NCBI RefSeq assembly: GCF_964355755.1
Contig: NC_092672.1
Coordinates: 24,984,501 to 25,048,500, forward strand
DNA length: 64,000 nucleotides
Direction of reading: 5' to 3'
Origin: Antedon mediterranea
Lineage: Eukaryota; Echinodermata; Crinoidea; Comatulida; Antedonidae
Part shown: piece after piece, positions 12,204 through 24,119 of the stretch
Position numbering within the stretch: position 1 is the stretch's first letter
How the letters are laid out: each line of letters starts with the position of its first letter
The notes under the pieces: generated by a model
The model's database searches: none
Told to the model about the DNA's origin: nothing
What the model saw: the letters and a program-made list of their open reading frames with translations, nothing else
Position numbers and translations under genes: made by a program

Positions 12204-12395
12204 ACGAAATATACAGTACGGTATATTTTGGAATATACCGTATAATATCCACAAACGATGGGGATATTTATGCGGTATATATACCGCATATATATACGGT
12301 ATATTTTTTATGAGACCCATTTCTGCTGCCAAAAAATATACCGTATATAAAATATACCGTATATATACGGTATATGAGTGCGTAATACTGTAAAT
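12204..12395. repeat. ATACCG/CGGTAT palindrome cluster
   Basis: Many copies of TATACCGTATA and its complement, next to another CATTTCTGCTGCCAAAAA block at about 12310 that echoes the left end of the Harbinger-like element in direct orientation. A similar cluster lies at 11555-11595. It probably belongs to the same element or to a nested relative, with strong potential to fold into hairpins. Confidence 0.5.
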
Positions 12396-13034
12396 GCTTT
12401 ATTTTAATTTTTTTTATTACCATTAAAATATACAATGTAGCTAATAGATTAAAAAGTCACCCATCTTCAAAATTTGATTATAAAGGAAATGTGAAATTAA
12501 TTAACATTTTGATTTTATTTATTTTATCTTCTTCTATCTTATTCTATGATTTATATACTATAGATGGTGTATCTGTCAGTGTTCTTTCTTCTTTTTTTAA
12601 TTAAAAAATGCCCTTTTGCAGCAATGTCAAATGATCAAAGCTAAACATAATTGTCAAAAAATAATAATTATATAAGATAGTTAACCTTTCCACCTGTAAT
12701 TACTTAATTACAAGCTTAATTACAAGCTTTCTTATTCATCAAAATCATCACTAAGTTTGTTTACACTTGATAAACTTTCTACAATGTAAATTATAATATT
12801 TTAAGCACTATTAGTTATTTCAAATTTACATGGAATAATATAGTTATTTATTAATCAATAATACTCCTCACACTTATTTAAATTTTATTAATAGTGTACT
12901 GTAATTTAATAATATTGATAATATGCCAAACTGTTAAGTTAAATTGAGATTTGCTATTCTCTTTTAAAAAACCCCAATATATTCTATAGGCTAAATCATT
13001 CATAATTGATTGTATTTTTTAGTGTATTCAAACT
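12396..13034. other. AT-rich sequence, no feature seen
   Basis: No supported gene, RNA or repeat in this 640-bp stretch. Confidence 0.4.
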
Positions 13035-14475
13035 TTATTTGATCATCATCAGGAATGATGATAAAATGTAAGCATTATTGTTAATATTATGGAATGCTTT
13101 ATTAAATAGGTAACAGCAGTGATCATCATTGCTTTGCACAGTCTGTAGTATAATTAAAATGATTCCATCTTCTATCATTGTTTTATTTATTCATCTTCTT
13201 CATCATTATAAGACAATAACAAACTCGTTTAAATATAAATCTACCCACTGTAATGTTGGTGTTGCTACAGTTTTTCATATTTTAGGACAATGACAGATTA
13301 TCAATGCTTATCTTTATAGCATTCATTCAAGTATAAGCAATAATGTCAACAGTATATTATTTGGAAATCACAATATAAAAAGATCAACTTTAATCATTTT
13401 GTAAAGTTTAATATTTCTTAACAGACTGTTCATTCTTTTAAATTAAATTTTAAATTCAAACATTAATTTATCCACAAAATATCAATTATTAAAAATAAAC
13501 TTAAAACTCTAATCGTGCCTTAAGTTGATCATTGACACTATTTTAACTAAAATAAATACCGGTAACTTAAATTTAAAGTTTAGTTAGCAAAGTTCAAAAG
13601 GATGAACTAAAACACCTAATAAAAACCAGAAAAGAGGCTATACGAGGATGCTTGTTTTTCTTGTCTTATCATTATTGAATGAATGTTATTGAATAAATGT
13701 TATTGAATTTAATTCACAGCCTACACATACAATAATATACAATAATGACAAAATTTGATGTTTTAATTAAGTTTAACTAAACATGAAAAACTACGATGTG
13801 TATTCCATGCGTACTGTACACCCATTTTTTATTGTTGCAAAGTTTCAAAATGACGCAATGAACTTTACTCCGTCCATTGGATTGAATGTTAAATTAACCA
13901 AATATAAGTCCCGATAATGAACAGAACAGAGTATGCTCAGTATACTGTGCATAAGCATGCGCAGATTAATATTTTGTGTAGATTACCGTCCCCCTTCGTC
14001 TACCGTCCTGTCATCATAAAGTCACTAGTAGGTTTTATTGTAAATTAACAGCACACTACGTGCAACAGCTAATACAGTAGTACTAATCATTGTCAGTATT
14101 TTCATTTTTGTTGTAAATGTATAGTCAACAGAGACCTCTTAGAATCAGGCTTCTGAGTCATGTCAGTCATATATTCTACTCATTCACCTTTTACCAAAAA
14201 TTTGGGATTTTTAAAATGTCTTTCTTTCCATCATATATATTCATTTATGACTGACAATTTCATTCTTATAGTTTCATTCTACTGTAAAACAATAATACTC
14301 TCTTTGTCAATACATTCAGCCTCTTACATTAACATTCAAATTAATTCAGAATAAACACATTTGGATGATGAAGCCTAAAAAAAAAAAAAACCAGAATAAC
14401 TAAAATACAAATAAATTTTGATTTTTATATACATTACTTATACTACCTTTTATAGGTATAAACATACAGTGCTAG
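13035..14475. repeat. Segmental duplication block P, copy 1, left part
   Basis: Closely similar over its length to 31783-33585. The right end of the block also matches 50817-51290. Shared landmarks include AGGTAACAGCAGTGA, TTTTTATTGTTGCAAAGTTT and TTGGATGATGAAGCCTAAA. Copy 1 lacks the SINE present in copy 2. No coding content is evident, and it is probably intronic sequence duplicated with the ankyrin exons. Confidence 0.8.
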
Positions 14476-14923
14476 TTAAAGGGGATTCTGGGTTTAAAAT
14501 TGCTTTTAAACATCGTTTATTTATTAAATAACAAATATTATAACAATAGACATGTCAGAATGAAGAAGTAATAATGAGAAATTAAAAAAATTAAATTTCA
14601 TATACATTTTAGTTTAAATTCATGCAAAGTCTGTTTTTCAGCAGCTTAGGGAAGCTCATTAATATTCATGAGATATTCACAAAATCACGTCATCAGTGGA
14701 TTCCAAACTTGCGACGTCATGTACGTTGTGTTTGTTGACTAATTTACATCTCTCTCCCTTGTCAAACGATGACCACCCGATCATAATGAAATACATTTTT
14801 TGTAGATTTTCTAAGCTAGGCCTAAGTGTAATAACAGTAGCATATATTTATTTGACATTTAATGAAATACAAAATTTAGTACAGATCATGGAGTCATAAA
14901 TTATACTATTTTTATACCTCTAT

Positions 14924-15075
14924 AGCAGGGAATAATTTCGCCAGTTTAGCATAGCAAAAAGCTATACAAAACAACCTTAGCAAAAAATACAATACAAAAC
15001 TATGTTCTTGACTAAAAAATCAGTTTGATTAGCAATTTTGCTAAACAAAATTTTCAAATGAAATTTTTCCCTGCT
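14924..15075. mobile_element. 152-bp MITE nested in TTAA element copy B
   Basis: It starts AGCAGGGAATAATTTC and ends with the near-perfect complement GAAATTTTTCCCTGCT, flanked by TAT/ATA. The homologous position in copy A (about 8350) lacks it, which confirms an insertion. The interior is AT-rich and non-coding. Confidence 0.75.
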
Positions 15076-15609
15076 ATAGTACAGATCGTATTCGGCTTCA
15101 CGTACTAGCCTAAATCATTTTTTTTATGGGTGAGAGCCATTCTGACTAGGGATTCCATGCCACAATGGATGGCTACGTTAAAACATGGGGCCTATGGGCC
15201 TAGCTAGCCTACTAAACGATTGGCCCATAAATAACAAAACTCAGTGGATTCCAAACCCATCCTATCAACCAAACTCAATAATAAACAATATAACCTAAAA
15301 CGTTCTACAAAATCGGCTGTAAATATTGAGGCAAAACAAGGTCCGATTGCCGTCCGCACGTATGGTGTCTCGATCGTCTAGTAGGCTTAAAATAGTTTAC
15401 TCTCCTAAAAAGCGGATACTGCATCAAGCAAGTAGACCTAGTAGGAAGGAGACCTAGCCGATCCGGCCCAGTTAAAAATTGAGCTAGCTAGTGTACTGTA
15501 GTAGACCCTATGCGAATTGATACTACCAGTCCTTTTACTAGGCTACACTTGTTAAAATTAGCAATACTAATATGTTTACAAATATTCCAACTCTCTCATT
15601 CGAGCTATA

Positions 15610-15876
15610 TTATCTATACCATTCCGGTAGGTCGAATCGACCTTCAATCAAATACTGTACATCGTTCATGTTGTGATTATAGACGGGGTATACTCGACCC
15701 GACCAGTTTGGTATTGTATACTGTATCTGCTTATCACGTGACGATGCCAGGAATGGGCAGAGAGCACGTTTATCGTCTCGCTCAGAAGGAATGTACAGAC
15801 GGTACGCTTCATTGAATTTTAAGGGTTTTTCCCTATTGTCAGTGCGAAAATCGGCAAACGTAAACTGAATCTCCAA
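15610..15876 (-). pseudogene. 88-codon ORF conserved in part between TTAA element copies
   Basis: This is the longest open frame in copy B and starts MEIQFTFADFRTDNREK. Its C-terminal 35 or so residues (from about IPNWSGRVYPVYN to LPEWYR) match copy A almost residue for residue, including the stop. The N-terminal part is not open in copy A. I do not recognise the protein. It may be the last exon of a captured gene, with upstream exons lost. Confidence 0.3.
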
Positions 15877-16179
15877 ATGATTTTACACAATTGTGATGAA
15901 TTTTCATAGAAAATTGACATTATAAATGGGAAGGCCGACTAAAATTACATCAGATAAGCATAATTTTACAAAAGTAATTGATATGGTTAATGATAACGAG
16001 TCGTCGGAAGATCAAAATTTTCCTATTCTGTAACAGTGTCATATCGCCGTAGCTTCACTTCACAGCCTTCATTCTGCTTCACCGCTCACTTTATAATAAG
16101 TGAAACTTTTACCGTTCAAGAGACAAACAATTATATTTTATTTTTTACTATTCATTTTAAACCCGGAACCCCGCTTTAA

Positions 16180-16640
16180 AAGTAAATAACAGTCAACCAA
16201 AATAAAACTTGGTTTACTAAAGCTTTGGTTGCCAACGCAATGTAGGCGCTACGCAAGTGAGTTGACCATTAACAAGCAACAGTTCGTATAATCCATCACA
16301 TTGCGATTGGTCAATTTGCTTGATTTAATTTACAAAAAAATTGGATAGACTACAGACAAATGGACAGACTAAATGTTGGGACAAACAAACTTATTACATG
16401 CAATTATTACTCAGTAATCACCTCTGTAGTCCCATGGGTACTCTTTTAAATAGTTATTGATTACAGTGCCTTAAAATATTCTTTAAATAATAATTGTGTA
16501 AATGAATTTGACCAGAACCTTTACCATGCTAATCCATATCAATACTTTGAGTTACAATTGTAGATAATATATTGATATTCATTTGTAGCTATACACTAGG
16601 CTTCATTATCTTAAGATTATTAGAGTATGCGTATTCAGCA
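16180..16640. repeat. Segmental duplication block P, copy 1, middle part
   Basis: Similar to 33586-34020 and 51291-51720, with the shared string ACGCAAGTGAGTTGACCA and then AACAAGCAACAGTTCGTAT. The copies at 33.7 and 51.4 kb differ at only a few bases; this one is more diverged. The 74-codon ORFs in those copies are not convincing genes. Confidence 0.8.
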
Positions 16641-17643
16641 GTATGATCATACACACTGTTTATATTTTGTATGGTGTAACGAGTACAGGGGTAGGCCTAT
16701 AGCTACAGCAGTAGGTCATAATCACTGTTTATATTTNNNNNNNNNNNNNNNNNNNNNNNNNNNNNNNNNNNNNNNNNNNNNNNNNNNNNNNNNNNNNNNN
16801 NNNNNNNNNNNNNNNNNNNNNNNNNNNNNNNNNNNNTGTGTGGTGTAGTAGGTACAGGGGTAGGGGTTCCTATACTACAGCAGTATGGTCATAATCACTG
16901 TTTATATTTTATGTGGTGTAGTAGGTACAGTGGTAGGGGTTCCTATACTACAGCAGTATGGTCATAATCACTGTTTATATTTTATGTGGTGTAGTAGGTA
17001 CAGTGGTAGGGGTTCCTATACTACAGCAGTATGGTCATAATCACTGTTTATATTTTATGTGGTGTAGTAGGTACAGTGGTAGGGGTTCCTATACTACAGC
17101 AGTATGGTCATAATCACTGTTTATATTTTATGTGGTGTAGTAGGTACAGTGGTAGGGGTTCCTATACTACAGCAGTATGGTCATAATCACTGTTTATATT
17201 TTGTGTGGTGTATAGTAGGTACAGTGGTAGGGGTTCCTATACTACAGCAGTATGGTCATAATCACTGTTTATATTTTGTGTGGTGTATAGTAGGTACAGT
17301 GGTAGGGGTTCCTATACTACAGCAGTATGGTCATAATCACTGTTTATATTTTGTGTGGTGTATAGTAGGTACAGTGGTAGGGGTTCCTATACTACAGCAG
17401 TATGGTCATAATCACTGTTTATATTTTGTGTGGTGTATAGTAGGTACAGTGGTAGGGGTTCCTATACTACAGCAGTATGGTCATAATCACTGTTTATATT
17501 TTGTGTGGTGTATAGTAGGTACAGTGGTAGGGGTTCCTATACTACAGCAGTATGGTCATAATCACTGTTTATATTTTGTGTGGTGTATAGTAGGTACAGT
17601 GGTAGGGGTTCCTATACTACAGCAGTATGGTCATAATCACTTA
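16641..17643 (+). repeat. Minisatellite with 73-bp then 75-bp units
   Basis: The repeated unit contains GTAGTAGGTACAGTGGTAGG and CAGCAGTATGGTCATAATCA. Using the block CCTATACTAC as a marker, units start at 16869, 16942, 17015, 17088 and 17161 (period 73) and then at 17236, 17311, 17386, 17461, 17536 and 17611 (period 75). The 75-bp form has an extra TA and a G for A change, and because 75 is divisible by three it creates a 180-codon ORF that is not a gene. Related short stretches occur at 34020-34140, 44890-45130 and 51720-51955. Confidence 0.95.
16737..16836. other. Assembly gap of 100 N
   Basis: Exactly 100 undetermined bases inside the 73-bp minisatellite. A round number is usually a placeholder, so the true array length is unknown. 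Confidence 0.98.
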
Positions 17644-17875
17644 TAGGGCTGGAAATCATTCAAATATACACACTGATTATATTTTGTGGTGCAGTGGGTA
17701 CAGTAGTATGGCTGCATCAGTGTGATCATACTCACGTAGGGCTGGAAATTAAAAGTATGGTAGTATATGTGACCTGTTTTTAGTCTAGTTGACAAAGTTA
17801 TTGAACTTGATTCTTCATTATGTAAACATTTAAATATTTGAATTAATAGTAATACTAAAGATTTCTTAAAACAAT
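17644..17875. repeat. Segmental duplication block P, copy 1, right part before the LINE
   Basis: Matches 45136-45374, with shared GTAGGGCTGGAAATTAAAAG and ATGTAAACATTTAAATATTT. It continues after the LINE insertion at 18506-18775, matching 45385-45630. Confidence 0.8.
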
Positions 17876-18473
17876 AATTGCATTGCTCCGATACTATCAA
17901 GCAGTGATACGACCAGTTCTCGAATATGCCTGTGCTGTTTGGTCCCCGAGTTTATCCAAAGCACAATCTGACCAAATCGAACATGTCCAAAGAAGAGCGT
18001 GTAACATAATATACCCCGATGGTACCTCGTATGCTGATACCCGCAGATACCTTAACATCATCACTCTATCTGAACGCCGCGAGAAGTTGTCAAGAAAATT
18101 CTTTGATAAAATGAAAAAAGAAGATCATATATTATACTCTCTCTTACCTAAACCTCCCACACACAACCATCAGCTCCGACGCGTAGATCGTTCACCCTCT
18201 CCAAAGTCCGGACACAACTCACAAAAAACTTTCCACGGAGTTTTCAATGATTGGTGAATGATCATAAACTGAGTTATGATAAGCAAATTGTGAACCCCTT
18301 TTGGTTTGTGTTACTGGATGTACTATGATGGCCATTGAAAGACTGATTTGTGGACTATGATATATTTTAGTATTACTTGTTTGGACTGTGTTATACTATG
18401 TTTTTTTTATATATATTTACTATTATATTTATGTCAACTTCATCACTGTTTACTTGATGCAATAAAGGAAATA

Positions 18474-18505
<32 letters not shown>
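17876..18505 (+). mobile_element. 5'-truncated LINE with (AAT)n tail
   Basis: A non-LTR retrotransposon 3' end: the last part of the reverse transcriptase ORF, about 220 bp of 3' UTR, and a tail of (AAT)n after CAATAAAGG. The sequence AATAATTGCA borders both sides, consistent with a target-site duplication. The duplicated locus at about 45370-45390 reads through as one uninterrupted ATAATTGCATTGCAATTG, so the empty site is known. The insertion therefore postdates the segmental duplication. Confidence 0.85.
17883..18257 (+). pseudogene. LINE reverse transcriptase C-terminal fragment
   Basis: 124 open codons contain YYQAVIRPVLEYACAVWSP followed by SLSKAQSDQIEHVQRRACNI. This is the conserved thumb/C-terminal motif of non-LTR reverse transcriptases of the CR1, L2 and Jockey type (RPvLEYa.xvWsP then LExVQrrA). 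The catalytic YADD domain and the endonuclease are missing through 5' truncation, so the fragment cannot mobilise itself. The frame ends with TGA at 18255-18257, followed directly by the 3' UTR. Assignment to one clade is not possible from this piece. Confidence 0.8.
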
Positions 18506-18506
<1 letters not shown>

Positions 18507-18777
18507 TGCAAATGAAAAGATGCTGATTTTTCTAAATGTCAGGCCTTCTATCTGATGGTTTGTATCCTAATATAATTGTTTGGCGACTTTTTCAATTTCA
18601 TTTTATAACTTGATACAACTAATTTCAACATTTGCTCTTCTAGTACTCCTTTTTAATTTTATCTGAATTGTTCACATTCCTCAAATATGTATCATGGATG
18701 TTCAAAGGAGACTTTAATACCATATAACCATAACATCTTTATTATAGGCCTAATTAATAGAGAGTTTGTTTACATTT
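18506..18777. repeat. Segmental duplication block P, copy 1, end
   Basis: Matches 45385-45630 (CTGATTTTTCTAAATGTCAG, then TTTATTATAGGCCTA). It stops at the start of a dispersed repeat at 18778. No ankyrin exon follows, unlike in copies 2 and 3. Confidence 0.75.
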
Positions 18778-19094
18778 AATTATCGTAGGAGGAGATAGGA
18801 AAATGCGAAGTGTCCTCGTATTATTGTCTGCGGGTATTTTTCAAATTGGACATCCATTAGACAGTGTATACCACGATCGGAAAACACCCCTATTTGGGGC
18901 AAATCGTTGAACCTAAATTCGTTTTAATCGTCAATAACTAATTATCGAATTCAATTTAATTAGTAAACAGGGTTACATCAGGTGGTTAAAATCAGTACCG
19001 AAAGTACGAACCAACTTTACATACCATCGAGTAAACATTCTAGAAATAACGCGCGATTTACCGAATTTTGCCCTTACGTAAATTTATATATTGA
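18778..19094 (+). repeat. Dispersed 310-bp repeat, copy 1
   Basis: Nearly complementary to 28901-29213 over its full length, so the two copies are inverted. Landmarks are TCGTAGGAGGAGATAGGAAA, CCCCTATTTGGGGCAAATCG and TTACGTAAATTTATATA. A much-decayed third relative lies at about 29655-29820. No coding capacity or clear terminal repeats were seen. Confidence 0.8.
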
Positions 19095-20165
19095 TATCAG
19101 GTGCTTAATTAATATTTTGATTAATTTTCAACATTTGTCCAATTGTCCAATTGAAATGCGTTGTTTTGTCAAATAAGTTGACTCCAGTATGTTTCCTTGT
19201 ACTAATAGGCCTATTGTTAAATAATATTTATTTATTTTACTTACTCTGGAAGCACCTTCATTCAAGAAGTGTGCCACTGTTTCTAAAGTGTAGCTTCCAA
19301 ATAAATTATTATATTATATGTAAAAAAAGTGGAGTAAAGTTACTTTAGGTAACTAATTAATTATAAAGGCATTCATTTTAAATGTGTTATAATTATAGCT
19401 AATTCTTTATCTTGTTATTTACTTTATTAATATTAAAAATAAACTTCCAACAGCAAGGAGTTATTTAATATATATTTAATAGTGAAAATACCTCTATGAG
19501 AATCCCTACCAACTAGCCAGCAAGTTTGGAATAGCCAACATGCATTTGAGCAGTGGGGTGTGTGTAATAATTAGAATAGCCACAAGGATATCTCAGAAAA
19601 ATTTTACTTTTTAACTACTGGACAGATTTTTTTGAAAAAAAATCTAATAATTCTTAAAATAATGCAAGACTATAGCAATCATGCTTAATAACGAAAAAGT
19701 TATTGTGAATATTACTGAAATTGTGTTCAGGCAGAATGAGTTTATATCACACTTCCTGTTCACCAAGATAAATTAAACAGATAAGATTGTAATCCTTTTT
19801 TTTCCACTTTGACTGGTGACTCTACTTGTAATGATTGTTTATTCTTACTATAGGCGCGCCTATGCCTGAACCTATTACGGTTATGGTATGCACTAAATAT
19901 GTCCATCATTATGGGATTAAATATTATCCTGATTTAGGCTATTTATTAAATAATAATATATTACGAACTGAGGCCTACTATTATAGTAGGCCTATGTGTA
20001 GCCACAAATCGTTAAACGATGTATAATTTAGTCCTACAATGTCACTGAACTCTAAGTATGTGATCGTAAAAATCATAAATAATTTAATTATACAATATCA
20101 GACTAAAATAGAAGAATTTTAGTTTTGCTAACACTTGGTATCATACGACGTAACGCTCTCACGTT
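19095..20165. other. AT-rich sequence, no feature seen
   Basis: No supported gene. TAGGCCTA palindromes occur near 19208 and 19988. Confidence 0.4.
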
Positions 20166-20366
20166 ACGAAAGAAAATGATGACGGTGGTACGTTGGTACG
20201 TTCCCACATGAGGGCGTGGTTGCGGACGGGTCCATTATAATGCAGGGGTGTTCTAGGAACTTTTCACTTTCGTATCTAAGCCCTCCCTCTGGAGAGCACG
20301 GGCTATTGTCGGTTTATACAGGTAAGCTAGCACTCATAGACTACTAACACCACTACTGGTTTGTGT
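20166..20366 (-). mobile_element. Solo DIRS terminal repeat, diverged
   Basis: This resembles the 3'-terminal repeat of the DIRS element at 38696, in the opposite orientation. It begins CGAAAGAAAATGATGACGG (compare CGAAAAGAAATGATGACGG at the DIRS 5' repeat) and ends ACAGGTAAGCTAGCACTCAT, then AGACTACTAACACCACTACT and GGTTTGTGTAA. Those endings match GCACTCATAGACTACCAACA and TGGTTTGTGT at the intact element. The middle is diverged. No DIRS ORFs lie nearby, so it is a solitary end or a tiny non-autonomous relative. Confidence 0.7.
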
Positions 20367-23300
20367 AATAATATAGACTGAAACATAAATTAAATGTCAT
20401 ATACAGTAATAAAAATAAGAAATTGTGTCGTTGGAATTCTAATATACGTATATTTTTGAATATTCATGAGAACAAATTATATAATTTTTTTCATGCGCGC
20501 ACTAAAATATGATTTTAAAATAAGTTGGAGTCTTTAATATGCTACAAAATGCACTAGGGTTATTAAATTAAAAAGTTGCTTAAACGGTAAAATTTCGATT
20601 TACCAAATGATACGTCTATGGCTTGATAAAAAATATGATTAATTTGTTAGCTGGTATAAAAACTGCGATATCTCCGTGAAAATTTACTCGATTTTTAAAC
20701 GGTTTTTTCGAGAAAAAAGCTCAAAGAACAATGAACAACTGCACAAAGGTCATGCTTCACTATGATGTATTAGAAACTACTGCGCAGCCTCTGTTTACTT
20801 TTACTGAAAAAATGGTTTACAAATTGATAACTGTATTTCAAATGAAGACTATGTTATTGTTACATGCAAAAAAGCATTGAATTCAAGACTGACATTTTTG
20901 TACAGGCAGACTAACTTCTTAGACATGCACTTTTATGCTCTGCAATAATTCAATGTGTTTTCGACTACTGTATGCTACATCAGTCTGGTATTCTGGTTTA
21001 ACTTCACTCCTCAAAATAAACTGTAACCCTAAATAAAATTGTACAGTATATTCTTATCACCCACTAACAATCAACCACTAATGAAACAATTTCATTAACC
21101 ACTAATGTACAAAACTTTATTAAAGTAGAAAATTAGTTTAGAGTTATTTTGGAAATATTCTATATTTTTTTGTGGAGAAAACATTTTTTAATTTGTTGAA
21201 CTTCAGTTTTAATCCTATGTGTCTTTGTCAATTCTCTATGTTTTTCTTCTCTGAGACAAATATGGTAACTACATTTTTCACATGTACGCTGAACTTTTGT
21301 CTGTCCCACTTAATAAAGTTGAATTGTCGAGTTTGTTGAATTTAGCCTGGTTAGTGTCTGTCCGTTCATTCGTTAATTTAATATTATAACTGTAGGACAT
21401 GTGTACAGTATAGGGTCTTTACTTTTTATAGGGTCTATTGAACAAAGTTTGACTGTCTGTCCATCCTTCTGTTCTCCCTTTTGACTTCGGCCTATTAGAA
21501 CAAAGCAAAAACCAAATTACCCTATCTAATTATAATTTGAGTAGAATATAAAAAATGATGAAATATAATGAAACACCTAACTTTTTCTTCAAATATGTTT
21601 GATACAGAGATGCTGTACTGTAAGTTGCTAACTTTTTTTATGCAATTGTTGTGTATTAAAATTGATTAGGGAAAAATGAAATCACAAAACATTTTAATCT
21701 TTTGTAGTTTATTGTAAAGAACATTGTTTTTATTTCATTTTCATAAATAGTAGTATACACTTACATATACTGTAAATAAATGTTCATACAAACATGTAAC
21801 AAGTTCAGAGTGTATCCAACATTTAACATTATGAAATATTTTAGACCACTGACAATGATGATCACCAGTGCTTTGCAAAGTCTGCAGTTTCTGTAATTAT
21901 TCATTCATATTTATCTCCATTATCCAACATTATCAAACAAAACTGTTTTGAGGATAAGCATAGCTATATGTAAGGTTCAACTTTAATAATTTTTAAAAGT
22001 TTTACAAACAACACAAATAAGTAAAGCTTTCCCAGTTTATTCAAAGTATACATTTAACAATACATAATATTTATTTCTACTGATACTGTACAAGCAATGC
22101 TAAATACTACTGAAGCTTAATAATAAACTACATTTGGCCTTTTGGGGGCTACCACTCATATGACATCGATGTATTAAAGGTCCAGTGTGTTGTTACAGGA
22201 GCCAGTAAATCAAATTGTTGTTATTAAGTATATCGGAAGGATGTAAGTGACATCCGTTAGGTAAATTGTGGAATTTGGGGGAAAATAATTCCCCAGAATT
22301 ATACCAGCCAAATGAGCGAATAGCATGAGTAACATATGAGTTAGCGCCTGTGTTGAAGTTAGGTGTTGGATGATGTTGGGGGATGGCTGGGTGGGAAGAT
22401 TGAAAAGTTTGTACAACTATTAAACGGCTAATTTAACAATGAAGTGTGCTATTATGCATCTTAGTAAACAACTAAAACACTCTGAATTCCCATTGGTTGC
22501 CAATTAGAAATTAGCCTATCCTACATTTTGTGGTTCCACTATTAGATATACCTGTTGGTCTATAGAAATACATTGTCAATTACTGTGGTTGGAACTTTAA
22601 TTACCTGTAGAAACAATATACCATTCATCCTAACACTTCTGTAACTCTGAAATCTACCCACATTATATACCACATCCTTAGTTAAAAGAAAGTACTTGTG
22701 CTGTGTATAAACTATAATTTATTACTTTAAATTTCCTTTAACATTTTCTAACATTAATGTTAAAAGATTACGTTTAAAAGAACTTATATAGACAAATTTC
22801 AAATTTCGGTACAAGCTATTTAACTATTTAAAAAACAAATCGTATGCCAAGTTATATTTTAATCAATGGATGTAAAATGACTTTGCATTATATAAATGTA
22901 TTACAATTGTTTATAAACTCTTCATTTTTGTAGCACAACTAATATTGACCTTGGTTTATCCTTGTTTCAGTTGGATGGTCCTACCTGTTCAATAGAATTA
23001 CATTCATTTTCACAGAGTAAATTAAAATTTATCTCCTTTAAAATTAAATTCAATAAACTTTATCCCATAACAATTTTCCTATGAATAAATAGATGGAATT
23101 ATTCTTAGTTTATTGATTTGATTCAAACCAATTTCATACACATTTACACATCCAGAAATATTCTGTTCATTTTACTACTATTATACAATTCATTTATTAG
23201 CTTTGTTATGGGTTTAACAAGCTAAATTCTGTCTGTCATATAATATAAAAGTCAAAGGCAAAAAATGTCTTAATCGGCAAACAATTTCTTATTAATCATA

Positions 23301-24119
23301 CATCCTAATAATCTATCCATAATTGTTTCATATTATCACATAATAATTTTGATTTTTATTGTGCTACAATAAAGTTCAAATTACACAGTAAAATCTCTAT
23401 TCTTTTGTACATAAATGATAGAGAGGCACTTTAAACAAAATTGGAAAAATATAAAAAATAAATATTATCAGATGACTATAATATAGGTAATATAACGTTA
23501 CGTTTCTGGTGTTTTTATGGTCAAATCTTTATTTTTGTTTTATTGTTTATTGTGACTAGAACTACACTGTTTCCTTCGCTAGGCTGATCCTAATGCTAAT
23601 CCTAATGCTCCTAATGTTCACATGATTATCATGGAACGATATGTCCCCCACCTTCAAATGAATAACCTTATTTTTTCTCATAAAACCAAATAAAGAAAGC
23701 ACTAGATCAAGCATTTAGTAAACATTTTATACCTGCATTTTCTTACGCACAACGCCTTTGCACCTACGCTTAGCACCTTCCAATATCATGTGCAATTACA
23801 CTTGAGTTATTGTCTTCTTCTTCTAGACTGCAATCATGTTCCCATTTAATACTGAAATATGGAGATTCAATCCTGGATAGCACCATTCACCATCACAACC
23901 AAATACGACTTAGCATTTGTTCAACATTATCAACTCCATAACTCAATTAACCATTTAGTAGGTAGCCTAACCAATACGGTTCCTGCCACAATCATCCAGT
24001 TTATGGGCGCTTGGTCTGTGGCTGTAGCCATTCAGTTTTCCTTAGTCATTTGACTTAACCATTCCCAATTGGCAATTGGCAAGCATCTATACGCAACCAA
24101 CACTGAGCTACTAAACCGA
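20367..24119. other. Long AT-rich stretch without supported genes
   Basis: Only scattered short ORFs. Around 21845-21900 the text CACCAGTGCTTTGCAAAGTC faintly resembles block P (31865), suggesting an older relative of that block. A GTCTGTCC-rich patch lies near 21355-21480. I see no exon, RNA gene or intact element. Confidence 0.4.

Larger units (their letters stand above)
14476..16179 (-). mobile_element. TTAA-flanked inverted-repeat element, copy B
   Basis: Inverted relative to the copy at 6910-8809 and bounded by TTAA (14476-14479 and 16176-16179). Its termini are AGGGGATTCTGGGTTTAAAA and the complement of TTTTAAACCCGGAACCCCGC read inward. It interrupts block P copy 1. The two other block copies, near 33583 and 51283, read straight across the site (GCTATAGTTTATAGTC), so this is a true insertion that postdates the duplication. 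A 152-bp MITE is nested inside. No transposase was found. Confidence 0.7.

Noticed and set aside
17104-17646. 180-codon ORF with a 25-residue repeat
   Set aside because: Generated by the 75-bp minisatellite; no protein domain, and the frame starts and ends with the array.
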